A DNA stretch of 64,000 nucleotides from Hoeflea phototrophica DFL-43 (lineage in GTDB: Bacteria > Pseudomonadota > Alphaproteobacteria > Rhizobiales > Rhizobiaceae): assembly GCF_000154705.2 (NCBI RefSeq), contig NZ_CM002917.1, positions 1,320,461 through 1,384,460 of the forward strand, written 5' to 3'. Under the pieces are notes generated by a model, which made no database searches, was not told the origin of the DNA, and saw nothing but the letters and a program-made list of their open reading frames with translations. A program made the position numbers and the translations under genes. Position 1 is the first letter of the stretch. Each line of letters opens with the position of its first letter. This document shows, piece after piece, positions 56,135-64,000 of this stretch.

Positions 56135-56280
56135 CCTTCTTGGGGTTGGCGGCAACAACCGGCTTGCATGAAGGCAGGGCGCGGCAAGTGCCGCCCCCTC
56201 ACAAAGCGCGTCCAGCGGTCGGCTGCGCCGTACGCGGACTTGCTATCCTCTCCCACAAGGGGAGAGGAGGGATCCAACAC

Positions 56281-57540
56281 CTACCGCCGCGACCGCTCCA
56301 GCAGTGCCACCACTTCCACGTGGCTCGACCACAGGAACTGGTCGATCGGCGTCACCGAGGTGATCCTGTAGCCGCCCGCAATCAGGATTTCGAGGTCGCG
56401 GGCCAGTGTCACCGGGTTGCACGAGACCGCGGCGATGCGGGGGACCATGGATTTGGCGATCTCGCGGGCCTGGGCCTCGGCGCCGGCGCGCGGCGGGTCG
56501 AAGGCGAGGCCCTGATAGGTCTTGAGCTCGGAAAACATCACCGGGCGGCGGAACAGGTCGCGCCGCTCCACGCTGACGGGCTTGATGCCCTGGGCGTGGC
56601 GCGCGGCCCTGTCGAGCGCGGCAAGGGCGGCCTCTTCGCTCTCCACCGCATGCACATGGCTGTTGGCGGCGAGCCGGAGCGTAAACGTGCCGGATCCCGA
56701 AAACAGATCCACCACCCGCTTGGCCTTTTTCAGATGTCCGGTGACCAGATCGCCCATGATCGCCTCGGCGGCCTCGCTGGCCTGCACGAAGCCGCCCGGT
56801 GGCGGGTTGACCGTCACGGTGCCGAATGTGAGCTGCGGCGGCTGCTTCTCGATCAGCAACTCGCCATTGAAACTGAGCCGCGCGATGCCTTGCTCCTTGC
56901 GGGTCACGGCGATGATCCGCAGCCGTTCGGTCTCGCTCAGCTTGAACGGGCCATCCACGGCGAGATCAAAGCCTGCCGCCGTGTCGACAACGGTGAGCCT
57001 GAACGCCTCCTTGCCGATGGCCACGGCCGCCGCCATGCGGGTGAGGACCGGCAGGGCCGCATTGATCCGCGCTGTCGCAACCACGCAGCTCTCCACTGGC
57101 ACGATCTGGTGGCTCTGGGCCTTGTTGAAGCCAAGCACGGCGCCGGTCTCGGTGCGCCGCGCGGCAAACACCACCCGCCGTCTCGAATGCTGCGCGCCGC
57201 CCACGAGATCGCCGACCTCGGTCTTGATGCCACGGCTTTCAAGCGCCGACACCACCAGCCCGCGCTTCCAGTCCCGGTAGGCCTCATCCGCCATGTGCTG
57301 CAGCGCGCAACCGCCGCACTGGGCGTCGTCGCTGTCCGGTCCGAAATGCGGGCAGGGCGGTTCGACCCGGTTCGCCGAAGCGGTGAGCACCGCCATCAGC
57401 GTGCCGCGCCCCTTGTCCACCGCCGCGGTGATCACGTCGCCCGGCAGCGTGAAGGGCACGAAAACCTGACCGGAAGCGGTCTCGGCAATGCCGTCGCCCT
57501 GTCCGCCGAGCTTCGAGATGTCGAGTGTCTGAGCGCTCAT
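56281..57540 (-). CDS. 23S rRNA/tRNA 5-methyluridine methyltransferase (TrmA/RlmD-like)
   Basis: A 419-residue class I methyltransferase. N-terminal TRAM-like stretch (VFVPFTLPGDVITAAV), then the iron-sulfur cysteines (CPHFG...QCGGCALQH near residue 65-80), the SAM loop VVDLFSGSGTFTLRLA near 278, FDPPRAGAEAQARE near 345 and the catalytic Cys in AVSCNPVTLARD near 375. The target uridine is inferred from family. It overlaps the tlyA end by four bases and is translated with it. Confidence 0.93.
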   Translation of the reverse strand: MSAQTLDISKLGGQGDGIAETASGQVFVPFTLPGDVITAAVDKGRGTLMAVLTASANRVEPPCPHFGPDSDDAQCGGCALQHMADEAYRDWKRGLVVSALESRGIKTEVGDLVGGAQHSRRRVVFAARRTETGAVLGFNKAQSHQIVPVESCVVATARINAALPVLTRMAAAVAIGKEAFRLTVVDTAAGFDLAVDGPFKLSETERLRIIAVTRKEQGIARLSFNGELLIEKQPPQLTFGTVTVNPPPGGFVQASEAAEAIMGDLVTGHLKKAKRVVDLFSGSGTFTLRLAANSHVHAVESEEAALAALDRAARHAQGIKPVSVERRDLFRRPVMFSELKTYQGLAFDPPRAGAEAQAREIAKSMVPRIAAVSCNPVTLARDLEILIAGGYRITSVTPIDQFLWSSHVEVVALLERSRR

Positions 57541-58316
57541 GATTTGACGCCTCCAATCAGAAATTCATGGTTGCCGTCGCTGCCCGCAATCGGTGATGCG
57601 ACGGGGCCAACGGCACGCCAGCCCGGCATCGCGCCGAGCCAGGCGGCCAGCTCCTCGGCGATAAGCGGACCCTGCGCCGGATCCTTCAACAGCCCGCCCT
57701 TGCCGATACCTGCGCGCCCCACCTCGAATTGCGGTTTGACCAGCAGAACCGCAAAGGCGCCGGGTGCGGCAAGCGTCAGGGCAGGCGGCAGCGCCAGCTT
57801 CAGAGAGATGAAACTGACATCGGAGACCACAGCGCCGATCTCGTGGCCTGCGAGATGATCGGCCCCCAGTTCACGGGCGTTCAGGCCCTCGAGATTGCTC
57901 ACCCGGCTGTCGCGGGTCAGCGAGGGGTGCAACTGGTCATGGCCGACATCCACCGCGATCACATGGGCGGCACCCGCCTCCAGCAGCACCTGGGTGAAGC
58001 CGCCGGTCGAGGCGCCGATGTCGAGCGCGGTGCGGCCTGCCGGATCAAACCCGAAGGCTTCCAGCCCGGCCTTGAGCTTGAGCGCCGCGCGCGAGACATA
58101 GGCCTGCGCCGGATCGGCGATGTCGATTGCTGCGGTGGGGCTGACCAGCACGCCGGCTTTCATGAGCACCTTGCCATCCACCGTGATCGCGCCGCGCGAA
58201 ATCGCATCGCGGGCCCGTGCCCGGCTTTCATAATGTCCGAGCCGGACCAGTATCTGGTCGAGCCGGTCTCGATCCGGTGCATGTGCGGTAGGTGAAGTGT
58301 GGGAGCAGCGCGCCAT
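57537..58316 (-). CDS. tlyA: TlyA-family rRNA 2'-O-methyltransferase
   Basis: A 259-residue protein: an S4 RNA-binding domain (RLDQILVRLGHYESRARARD, near residue 20) followed by a SAM domain (ALDIGASTGGFTQVLLEAG near 97; DVGHDQLH). TlyA methylates cytidines in 16S and 23S rRNA and governs capreomycin sensitivity in mycobacteria. ATG 58316 behind GAGGG is chosen; the open frame extends to 58433. The next gene begins four bases inside its stop. Confidence 0.93.
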   Translation of the reverse strand: MARCSHTSPTAHAPDRDRLDQILVRLGHYESRARARDAISRGAITVDGKVLMKAGVLVSPTAAIDIADPAQAYVSRAALKLKAGLEAFGFDPAGRTALDIGASTGGFTQVLLEAGAAHVIAVDVGHDQLHPSLTRDSRVSNLEGLNARELGADHLAGHEIGAVVSDVSFISLKLALPPALTLAAPGAFAVLLVKPQFEVGRAGIGKGGLLKDPAQGPLIAEELAAWLGAMPGWRAVGPVASPIAGSDGNHEFLIGGVKS

Positions 58317-58378
58317 GACGCCCTCATCGCCCGGAAGCCGGGCCGGGGCAAGCGCTTTTGTGCACAAAAGGGTATGTC

Positions 58379-58690
58379 TCAGTAGCGGATGATGCTGCTG
58401 CTGGTCTGCTGGGGGCCATCGAACATAGGCCATTCCGCTTTGCCGCTGTCGACCAGCCGCTGGCGCAGTGGCGGGAACAGATGGTTGCGTTCGGTCAGGT
58501 CCAGGGATCCGCGGATCTCGCCGAGCTTGGGCTGCAGCATCCGGATCGCGGCTTCCTCGATCCGGCGGTCATAGGTGGGCCGGGCCTCGGTGGCCCTTGC
58601 GGATTCGCAGGCCAAAACCATGACAGACAGAATAACGGCATATGAAAATGCCGTATGCCCCGTTGCCCTCTGGTCCGGTTTCGCAATCAT
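58379..58690 (-). CDS. Small exported protein of unknown function
   Basis: A 103-residue protein with an N-terminal signal (TAFSYAVILSVMVLACESARA) and a mature part that is charged and helical (RRIEEAAIRMLQPKLGEIRG). It lies between dxs and tlyA on the same strand, in a small gap, and lacks a recognisable family. It could be a real small secreted protein; the ribosome site is weak. Confidence 0.55.
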   Translation of the reverse strand: MIAKPDQRATGHTAFSYAVILSVMVLACESARATEARPTYDRRIEEAAIRMLQPKLGEIRGSLDLTERNHLFPPLRQRLVDSGKAEWPMFDGPQQTSSSIIRY

Positions 58691-58779
58691 GGTGCCCCAA
58701 AGTCCCCAACTTCACCTCAAGGGATACCATCAGGACCTTTCAGAACGGCCAAAAGACGTGGTTAGGAAAGGGCAAACGT

Positions 58780-60711
58780 CTATGGTTTCAGGAGTGTAAC
58801 CGCGGCACCGGCGGGGTTCTCGGTGCCGAGCGCGCGAAACACCGTGTCGACGATGCCTTTCCGGTCGAGACCGGCGCGGGCGTACATCACATCCGGTGAC
58901 GCGTGGTCCATGAAGATGTCCGGCAGCACCATCGAACGCACCTTGAGCCCGCCATCCAGCAGCCCTTCGGTGGCGAGGAACTGCAGTACATGGCTGCCAA
59001 AGCCGCCGACCGAGCCTTCCTCGATGGTGATCAGCACCTCGTGGTGACGCGCCAGCTGCCGGATCAGCTCATGGTCCAGCGGCTTGGCAAAGCGCGCATC
59101 GGCCACCGTCGTGGAAAGGCCTGCGGCGTCAAGATCTTCGGCAGCGACCAGGCATTCCGCCAGCCGGGTGCCGAAGGAGATCAACGCCACCTTCGACCCT
59201 TCGCGCATCACCCGGCCCTTGCCGATTTCAAGGATCTGGCCGCGCTCTGGCATGTCCACTCCGACGCCTTCACCGCGCGGGTAGCGAAACGAAAGCGGCC
59301 CCTCGTCATAGGCGACAGCGGTGCGCACCATGTGCTTGAGTTCCGCCTCGTCGGCCGCCGCCATCACCACGAAGCCGGGCAGGCAGGCGAGATAGGTGGT
59401 GTCGAAGGAGCCCGCATGGGTGGCGCCATCGGCCCCCACAAACCCGGCGCGGTCGATCGGAAAACGCACCGGCAGCTTCTGGATCGCCACATCATGGACA
59501 ACCTGATCATAGCCGCGCTGCAGGAAGGTGGAATAGATCGCACAGAACGGTTTCAGACCCTCGGTCGCCATCCCGGCCGCAAACGTCACCGCGTGCTGCT
59601 CGGCGATCCCCACATCGAAGGTCCGCTCGGGGAACACCTTGGCGAATTTGTCGACCCCGGTGCCCGAAGGCATCGCAGCGCTGATGGCAACGATCTTGTC
59701 GTCATAGCCGCCTTCCTGAACCAGCGTCTCCCCAAACACGGCCGTGTAGCTCGGCGCGTTCGGCTTGGCCTTGGCCTGGGTTCCGGTGATCACGTCGAAT
59801 TTGGAGACGCCGTGATACTTGTCGGCCGCGGCTTCCGCCGGCCCATAGCCCTTGCCCTTCTGGGTGACCACATGAATGAGCACCGGCCCGTCGCCATTGT
59901 CGCGCACATTGCGCAGCACCGGCAGAAGGTGGTCGAGATTGTGCCCGTCAATCGGCCCGATGTGGTAAAATCCCAGTTCCTCGAACATGGTGCCGCCGGT
60001 CACATAGCCGCGCGCATGCTCGACGGCGCGGGTGATCGCCCGGTCGATGTTCTTGCCGAGATAGGCAGTGAGCTTCTTGCCGAAATCGCGGAACCCCATA
60101 TAGGTCCGGCCCGACGCCATTCGCGCCAGATAGGCGCTCATTGCGCCGGTCGGCGGCGCAATCGACATGTCGTTGTCGTTGAGGATCACAATCAGCCGCG
60201 CATCCAGCGCTCCGGCATTATTGAGCGCTTCGAACGCCATGCCGGCCGACATGGCGCCGTCGCCGATGACGGAAACCACATGGCGCGGCTTGTTCTGCAA
60301 TTGGCTTGCCACCGCCATCCCGAGGCCGGCTGAAATCGACGTCGAGGAATGCCCCGCGCCGAAATCGTCATATTCGCTTTCGGACCGCTTGGTGAATCCC
60401 GAGAGCCCGTTTTCCTGCCTGAGCGTGCGGATCCGGTCGCGCCGGCCGGTCAGGATCTTGTGCGGGTAGCACTGATGCCCCACATCGAAGATCAGCCGGT
60501 CATGCGGCGTATCGAAAACCTTGTGGATTGCGACTGTCAGTTCCACGACCCCAAGCCCGGCACCCAGATGGCCACCGGTGTGCGATACGGCATCGATCAT
60601 CTCCGCGCGCAATTCATCGGCCAGCTGCGGCAATTGCTTGTCGTCGATCTGTTTCAGGTCAGATGGGGACCGGACTGTGTCCAGAAGCGGGGTATTTGGC
60701 GGGTTTGTCAC
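58780..60711 (-). CDS. dxs: 1-deoxy-D-xylulose-5-phosphate synthase
   Basis: A 643-residue thiamin-diphosphate enzyme, the first step of the MEP isoprenoid pathway. [15 protein letters not shown] and the His-containing [20 protein letters not shown] are near residues 80-120, and the ThDP/Mg motif [16 protein letters not shown] is near 150. The transketolase C-terminal domain includes IVALSFGTRL-like [16 protein letters not shown] 60711 behind GAGG gives a start [10 protein letters not shown] as in relatives; GTG 60723 is also open. Confidence 0.97.
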   Translation of the reverse strand: MTNPPNTPLLDTVRSPSDLKQIDDKQLPQLADELRAEMIDAVSHTGGHLGAGLGVVELTVAIHKVFDTPHDRLIFDVGHQCYPHKILTGRRDRIRTLRQENGLSGFTKRSESEYDDFGAGHSSTSISAGLGMAVASQLQNKPRHVVSVIGDGAMSAGMAFEALNNAGALDARLIVILNDNDMSIAPPTGAMSAYLARMASGRTYMGFRDFGKKLTAYLGKNIDRAITRAVEHARGYVTGGTMFEELGFYHIGPIDGHNLDHLLPVLRNVRDNGDGPVLIHVVTQKGKGYGPAEAAADKYHGVSKFDVITGTQAKAKPNAPSYTAVFGETLVQEGGYDDKIVAISAAMPSGTGVDKFAKVFPERTFDVGIAEQHAVTFAAGMATEGLKPFCAIYSTFLQRGYDQVVHDVAIQKLPVRFPIDRAGFVGADGATHAGSFDTTYLACLPGFVVMAAADEAELKHMVRTAVAYDEGPLSFRYPRGEGVGVDMPERGQILEIGKGRVMREGSKVALISFGTRLAECLVAAEDLDAAGLSTTVADARFAKPLDHELIRQLARHHEVLITIEEGSVGGFGSHVLQFLATEGLLDGGLKVRSMVLPDIFMDHASPDVMYARAGLDRKGIVDTVFRALGTENPAGAAVTLLKP

Positions 60712-60836
60712 GTCATGCCTCACAATCGATCACGGCGTAACCCGGAACGATTGGTGTGTAAACCCGGTTAAACGTCGCAATTTCTGGCAGGACAGGAGCG
60801 CCAGTTCCGTCAAACGTAGGACATAGGATCACGGCG

Positions 60837-61757
60837 TCAATCGGGCAGTGGGATAAACTCTTCCTCGTCCCCGGGCACGATGTCGAAGCGGCCTGAACGC
60901 CATTCCGCCTTGGCCTGCTCGATCCGTTCCTTGGAAGACGAGACGAAGTTCCACCAGATGTGGCGTTTGCCGGGCATGCTGTCGCCGCCAAACAGCATCA
61001 TTCTCGCGCCTGATGGCCCTGCTTTGATGGTGATGGCGTCGCCGGGGCGGAACACCAGCAGCTGATCGGGACCAAACCGGTCGCCGGCGATCTCGATCTC
61101 GCCTTCGAGAAGATAGAGCGCGCGCTCCTCCCACTCGGCATCAAACGGGGCTGAGGCCGAACCCTCCAGGCGAAGATCGATGTAGAGCGTGCCCGCATGC
61201 TGCTTGACCGGCGAAAGCGCGCCGCCAAACCGTCCCATCACCACACGGGCATGACTGCCGCCGTCGCTCAGCTCGGGCAATGCGGTTGTCGGCGTGTGCT
61301 CGAAGCCGGGGTCCATTTCCTCCAGGGATTCGGGCAGCGCCAGCCAGGTCTGAAGACCGGACATCGACAGCGGATTGCCACGCATTTCCTCGGGCGAGCG
61401 TTCCGAATGCACGATGCCGCGGCCGGCCGTCATCAGGTTCACGTCACCGGGCCTGATTACCATCTCGGTGCCCAGGCTGTCGCGGTGCCGGATCGCGCCG
61501 TCAAACAGATAGGTGACGGTCGACAGCCCGATATGTGGATGCGGACGCACGTCCATCGCGTCACCGGCCTTGATGATGGCAGGTCCCATCCGGTCAAAAA
61601 AGATGAAGGGCCCCACCATGCGCCGGCGCGCGGTGGGCAGCGCCCGGCGGACAGAAAATCCGCCAATGTCGCGCGAGGAGGGGATGATCAGATGTTCGAT
61701 CGCATCGCAGGAGAAGGCATCACCGGGTTCCGGGTCACCGCCTGGAAAGAAGCTCAT
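60837..61757 (-). CDS. Pirin family protein
   Basis: A 306-residue double-cupin protein. The metal ligands of the N-terminal cupin are seen as RPHPHIGLSTV (two His) and GIVHSERSPEE (His and Glu). The C-terminal cupin has GALSPVKQHAG and YLLEGEIEIAG. Pirins are iron-binding, with quercetinase-like or regulatory roles; which applies here is open. ATG 61757 has AAGGAG six bases upstream. It is in line with xseB. Confidence 0.92.
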   Translation of the reverse strand: MSFFPGGDPEPGDAFSCDAIEHLIIPSSRDIGGFSVRRALPTARRRMVGPFIFFDRMGPAIIKAGDAMDVRPHPHIGLSTVTYLFDGAIRHRDSLGTEMVIRPGDVNLMTAGRGIVHSERSPEEMRGNPLSMSGLQTWLALPESLEEMDPGFEHTPTTALPELSDGGSHARVVMGRFGGALSPVKQHAGTLYIDLRLEGSASAPFDAEWEERALYLLEGEIEIAGDRFGPDQLLVFRPGDAITIKAGPSGARMMLFGGDSMPGKRHIWWNFVSSSKERIEQAKAEWRSGRFDIVPGDEEEFIPLPD

Positions 61758-61780
61758 GCCGTTCTCCTTTTTGGTCGAAT

Positions 61781-62026
61781 TTACTCCGCGTCCAGCGGCT
61801 CCGTTCCAGCCGCCTGGCCCTGCCGGTCGAGACGGATTTTCTCGATCCGCTTCTCCGCAGCAGACAGCAATTTCTCGCAATGGGCCTTGAGCGCTTCGCC
61901 GCGCTCATAGATCTCGATCGACTTGTCGAGCGCCACATCGCCGCGTTCAAGCTGCTCGACAATGCCTTCCAGTTCGGCAACCGCCGCTTCAAAGCTCATC
62001 GCTGAAATTTCGTTGGCTTGGCTCAT
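61781..62026 (-). CDS. xseB: Exodeoxyribonuclease VII small subunit
   Basis: An 81-residue helical subunit. The family phrase [20 protein letters not shown] is at residues 11-30, followed by the [18 protein letters not shown] helix. It pairs with XseA, encoded elsewhere, to form the single-strand DNA nuclease. It begins three bases after the HDAC-like gene ends and is likely cotranscribed. Confidence 0.96.
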   Translation of the reverse strand: MSQANEISAMSFEAAVAELEGIVEQLERGDVALDKSIEIYERGEALKAHCEKLLSAAEKRIEKIRLDRQGQAAGTEPLDAE

Positions 62027-62029
62027 CGC

Positions 62030-62956
62030 TCAACCCCTCTGCAGGCGCATGACATGGGCCGCCGCCGATTCGGCGAGGCCAACAAGATCATAGCCGCCTT
62101 CAAGCAGGCTGACGACCCGGTTGCCCGCGGTGCGGCCCGCGATCTCCATCACCTTGCCGGTGGCCCAGTCGAAATCATCGGCCGTGAGATTGATTTCAGC
62201 CAGCGGATCGCGGTGATGCGCGTCAAACCCGGCCGAAATGATGATCAGATCGGCCCGCGCCTCTTCAAGAGCCGGCAGGATGCGGGTCTTGAAGGCCTCG
62301 CGGAAATGGTCGCTGCCATCATTGACCGACAGCGGCGCGTTGAAGATGTTGCCCTTGCCGGTCTCACGCAGCGCGCCGGTGCCGGGATAGAGCGGCATCT
62401 GGTGGGTCGACAGATACACCACGCTGGCGTCGTCATAGAAGATGTCCTGGGTGCCGTTGCCGTGATGCACGTCCCAGTCGACAATCGCCACCCGCTCGGC
62501 GCCATAGGCCTTCTGGGCATGGCGCGCCGCGATGGCTGCCTGGTTGAACAGGCAGAAGCCCATGGAACGGTTTATCTCGGCATGGTGTCCAGGCGGGCGC
62601 GTGGCCACAAAGGCATTGTCGGCCTGACCGCCAAACACCGCATCAACCGCCGCCATGGCGCCGCCGACCGAAATCAGCGCAGCTTCCATAGCGCGCGGAC
62701 CCGCCACCGTGTCCTCGTCGATGCGCGCCATGCCGCTTTCGGGGATCGTCGAGCGGATGCGCTCGAGATAGTTCTCGGGATGAACCGTCAGCACGGTTTC
62801 CGCCGCAGCCTCCGGCGCCAGATGCCGCACCAGCGGGTTGAAATTCTCATGCTCGAACACGGCCTCAAGGGCGCGCAGCCGGTCAGGCCGCTCGGGATGC
62901 CCGGCGGGTACCTCGTGTTCGAGACAGATCGGATTGGAATAATAGAACGTGGTCAT
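62030..62956 (-). CDS. Histone-deacetylase-like amidohydrolase (AcuC/AphA superfamily)
   Basis: A 308-residue zinc hydrolase of the HDAC fold. The His-His active-site dyad lies in RPPGHHAEINRSMGFCLFN (near residue 135), and zinc ligands in DWDVHHGNGTQDIF (near 168) and SAGFDAHHRDP (near 255). Bacterial members deacetylate acetoin-pathway proteins or acetylpolyamines; the natural substrate is not readable. The downstream order HDAC-xseB-pirin-dxs is close to the common rhizobial HDAC-xseB-dxs order with pirin inserted. Confidence 0.93.
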   Translation of the reverse strand: MTTFYYSNPICLEHEVPAGHPERPDRLRALEAVFEHENFNPLVRHLAPEAAAETVLTVHPENYLERIRSTIPESGMARIDEDTVAGPRAMEAALISVGGAMAAVDAVFGGQADNAFVATRPPGHHAEINRSMGFCLFNQAAIAARHAQKAYGAERVAIVDWDVHHGNGTQDIFYDDASVVYLSTHQMPLYPGTGALRETGKGNIFNAPLSVNDGSDHFREAFKTRILPALEEARADLIIISAGFDAHHRDPLAEINLTADDFDWATGKVMEIAGRTAGNRVVSLLEGGYDLVGLAESAAAHVMRLQRG

Positions 62957-63073
62957 CCATCCTATCTAGCGATCAATTGTGGCCGATGCCAGTGGTAGCG
63001 CAGAACTCGCACAGATCGCTCCGCATCAATGTCCCCTTCGGTTGAAAAACCAGGCTTATTTTTAGGGAATATT

Positions 63074-63088
63074 GAACAAAAAGCGAAC
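63074..63088. promoter_or_regulatory. LexA-type SOS box at the DNA glycosylase start
   Basis: GAAC (63074-63077) and GAAC (63085-63088) are separated by AAAAAGC, and an A follows, matching the rhizobial GAAC-N7-GAAC LexA pattern including the A-rich spacer. The box is 17 bases before the ATG and immediately upstream of a TATAGT (63092-63097) that could be the -10 element. Confidence 0.62.
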
Positions 63089-63105
63089 ATGTATAGTCTG
63101 AACCG

Positions 63106-64000
63106 ATGACGATTCGGCTTTCAAACACAGCGGCCCGGCGGATCTTTCTGGCCAGGCAGGGGCTTTCCGGCTCTCCGGCCCAGGCCTTGGCCAAGCAGGA
63201 TCTGCTGGAACTGATCAAGGCGATCGGTTTTGTCCAGGTCGACAGCATTTCCACGGTCGAACGCGCCCACAACCAGATCCTGTTTTCCCGCAACCAGACC
63301 TTCCGCAAACGTCATCTGGCCGCTTTGCTGGAACAGGACCGGGAACTGTTCGAGCACTGGACCCATGATGCGGCGATCCTGCCTTCGGCATTCTATCCCT
63401 ATTGGAAGCACAAGTTCATTCGCAACGAAACAACCATGCGCCAGCGCTGGACCAAATGGCACGGCGAGGACTTCGACAAGGCATTTGGCGAGACCTATGC
63501 CCATATTGTTGACAACGGTGCCGTGCTTGCCCGCGAGATAAAGCAGTCAGACCATAAATCCGGCGGCTGGTGGCAATGGCACCCCTCCAAGAAAGCGCTT
63601 GAGTACTTCTGGCACACCGGCAAGCTGGCGATCAGCGCGCGGCAGAACTTCCAGAAAGTCTATGATCTGAGCGAGCGGGTCATTCCCGCCGGTCATCTTG
63701 AGGCCGAGGTCAGCCATGACCAGTTCATCGACTGGGCCTGCCGCAGTGCGCTCGAGCGGTTGGGGTTTGCCACCCATGGTGAAATCGCCGCCTTCTGGGA
63801 TTTGGTGTCGCCCGAAGAGGCGAAAAACTGGGTCGCGGCCAACCGTGAGCAGCTTGATGAGGTCGAGATCGAATGCACCGGTGGCATCAAGCCGCGTGCC
63901 GGCTATGCGCTTGCGGGATTGTCGTCCAATCCCGATGACTGGCCCGAGCCGCCCGGCCGGGTCCGGGTGCTCAGCCCGTTCGATCCTGTTTTGCGGGACC
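63106..64000 (+). CDS. YcaQ/AlkX-family winged-helix DNA glycosylase, 3' end beyond the window
   Basis: At least 298 residues are encoded before the window ends, and the frame stays open. The HTH_42 fold begins TIRLSNTAARRIFLARQGL, and the catalytic Q-phi-D triplet reads QVD at residues 44-46 in IGFVQVDSISTVERAHN, as in YcaQ/AlkX enzymes that unhook interstrand crosslinks. Further family phrases are FEHWTHDAAILP and WWQWHPSKKALEYFW. A LexA-like box lies 17 bases upstream, which fits DNA-damage induction. Confidence 0.9.
   Translation, partial: MTIRLSNTAARRIFLARQGLSGSPAQALAKQDLLELIKAIGFVQVDSISTVERAHNQILFSRNQTFRKRHLAALLEQDRELFEHWTHDAAILPSAFYPYWKHKFIRNETTMRQRWTKWHGEDFDKAFGETYAHIVDNGAVLAREIKQSDHKSGGWWQWHPSKKALEYFWHTGKLAISARQNFQKVYDLSERVIPAGHLEAEVSHDQFIDWACRSALERLGFATHGEIAAFWDLVSPEEAKNWVAANREQLDEVEIECTGGIKPRAGYALAGLSSNPDDWPEPPGRVRVLSPFDPVLRD

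Noticed and set aside
55977..56267. GC-rich repeats as a CRISPR array
   Set aside because: The copies are inverted and of unequal length, without regular spacers or cas genes.
55954..56280. Minus-strand open frame of 108 codons in the repeat region
   Set aside because: Its PTPPHKGEG and PLPLVGRGWGG phrases are simply translated GC-rich repeats, a known source of false small genes.
58903..60333. Plus-strand open frame of 476 codons opposite dxs
   Set aside because: Shadow of dxs, which is full length with all thiamin-diphosphate motifs.

Overview
The window is a 64 kb stretch of GC-rich (roughly 62-65 percent in the parts counted) alphaproteobacterial chromosome, most likely from a Rhizobiales/Hyphomicrobiales organism near Hoeflea and the Rhizobiaceae/Phyllobacteriaceae. 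The evidence for this placement is gene content and order: an F0 ATP synthase operon (I-a-c-b'-b) separate from F1, a bdhA locus followed by xanthine-dehydrogenase-type genes, a BacA/SbmA transporter without an ATPase domain, a DUF1217 protein, DUF6101, the HDAC-xseB-pirin-dxs-tlyA-rRNA methyltransferase neighbourhood, and two GAAC-N7-GAAC (alphaproteobacterial LexA-type) boxes. The genus is an inference. Most of the window is ordinary, tightly packed core chromosome. I found no rRNA, tRNA, CRISPR array or phage.

Layout. 0.1-8.4 kb: a GMC flavoenzyme facing a minus-strand operon bdhA-patatin-xdhA-xdhB-xdhC with 4-nt overlaps or near-abutting joints. 8.6-13.5 kb: MFS transporter, BacA-like peptide transporter, secreted polysaccharide deacetylase, small DksA/TraR protein, NnrU-type membrane protein. 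13.6-17.2 kb: YfgM-like protein with Der GTPase, and a SleB-type cell-wall hydrolase. 17.4-20.2 kb: promoter, atpI-atpB-atpE-atpF'-atpF and a clear intrinsic terminator. 20.2-29.6 kb: RNase HII, PA0069-type radical SAM protein, small glycosyltransferase, ispE (frameshifted as read), TPR lipoprotein-like exported protein, polyprenyl diphosphate synthase, DUF2007, an N6-adenine methyltransferase and an S49 peptidase. 29.6-39.3 kb: TetR-YciI pair with tandem operators, glyQ, a tandem-PAS diguanylate cyclase, LemA with DUF2207, a double-CDGSH protein, a fasciclin protein and glyS; the two glycyl-tRNA synthetase genes are therefore about 5.5 kb apart. 39.4-49.5 kb: secreted HPE1-like protein, purD, a BLUF photoreceptor, ubiA, DUF6101, a 961-residue DUF1217 repeat protein, a GlcD-type flavoenzyme and the threonylcarbamoyl-adenylate synthase. 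49.6-50.5 kb: a complete IS5/IS427-type insertion sequence with TA target duplication, placed directly upstream of a gene encoding a degenerate GGDEF protein. 51.8-55.9 kb: acyl-CoA dehydrogenase plus enoyl-CoA hydratase behind a palindromic operator, then an exported alpha/beta hydrolase with terminator. 55.9-56.3 kb: a GC-rich intergenic repeat with perfect 35-bp inverted arms. 56.3-64 kb: 5-methyluridine-type rRNA methyltransferase, TlyA, dxs, pirin, xseB, a histone-deacetylase-like amidohydrolase and, running off the end, a YcaQ/AlkX-type DNA glycosylase behind a LexA-like box.

How the genes relate. Isoprenoid and quinone supply recurs (dxs, ispE, polyprenyl diphosphate synthase, ubiA), feeding respiration that ends at the F0F1 ATP synthase. 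The bdhA operon links polyhydroxybutyrate turnover with a molybdenum hydroxylase. Translation and RNA modification (glyQ, glyS, tsaC, tlyA, rRNA and tRNA methyltransferases, Der) form a second theme; signalling (BLUF, active and degenerate GGDEF, TetR) a third. The items most worth a second look are the single-base break in ispE, the bdhA-patatin-xdh operon, the giant DUF1217 repeat protein, the frameshifting IS sitting at the degenerate-GGDEF promoter, the low-GC patches inside glyS, and the LexA-like box at the DNA glycosylase start. No wholly new system could be demonstrated.
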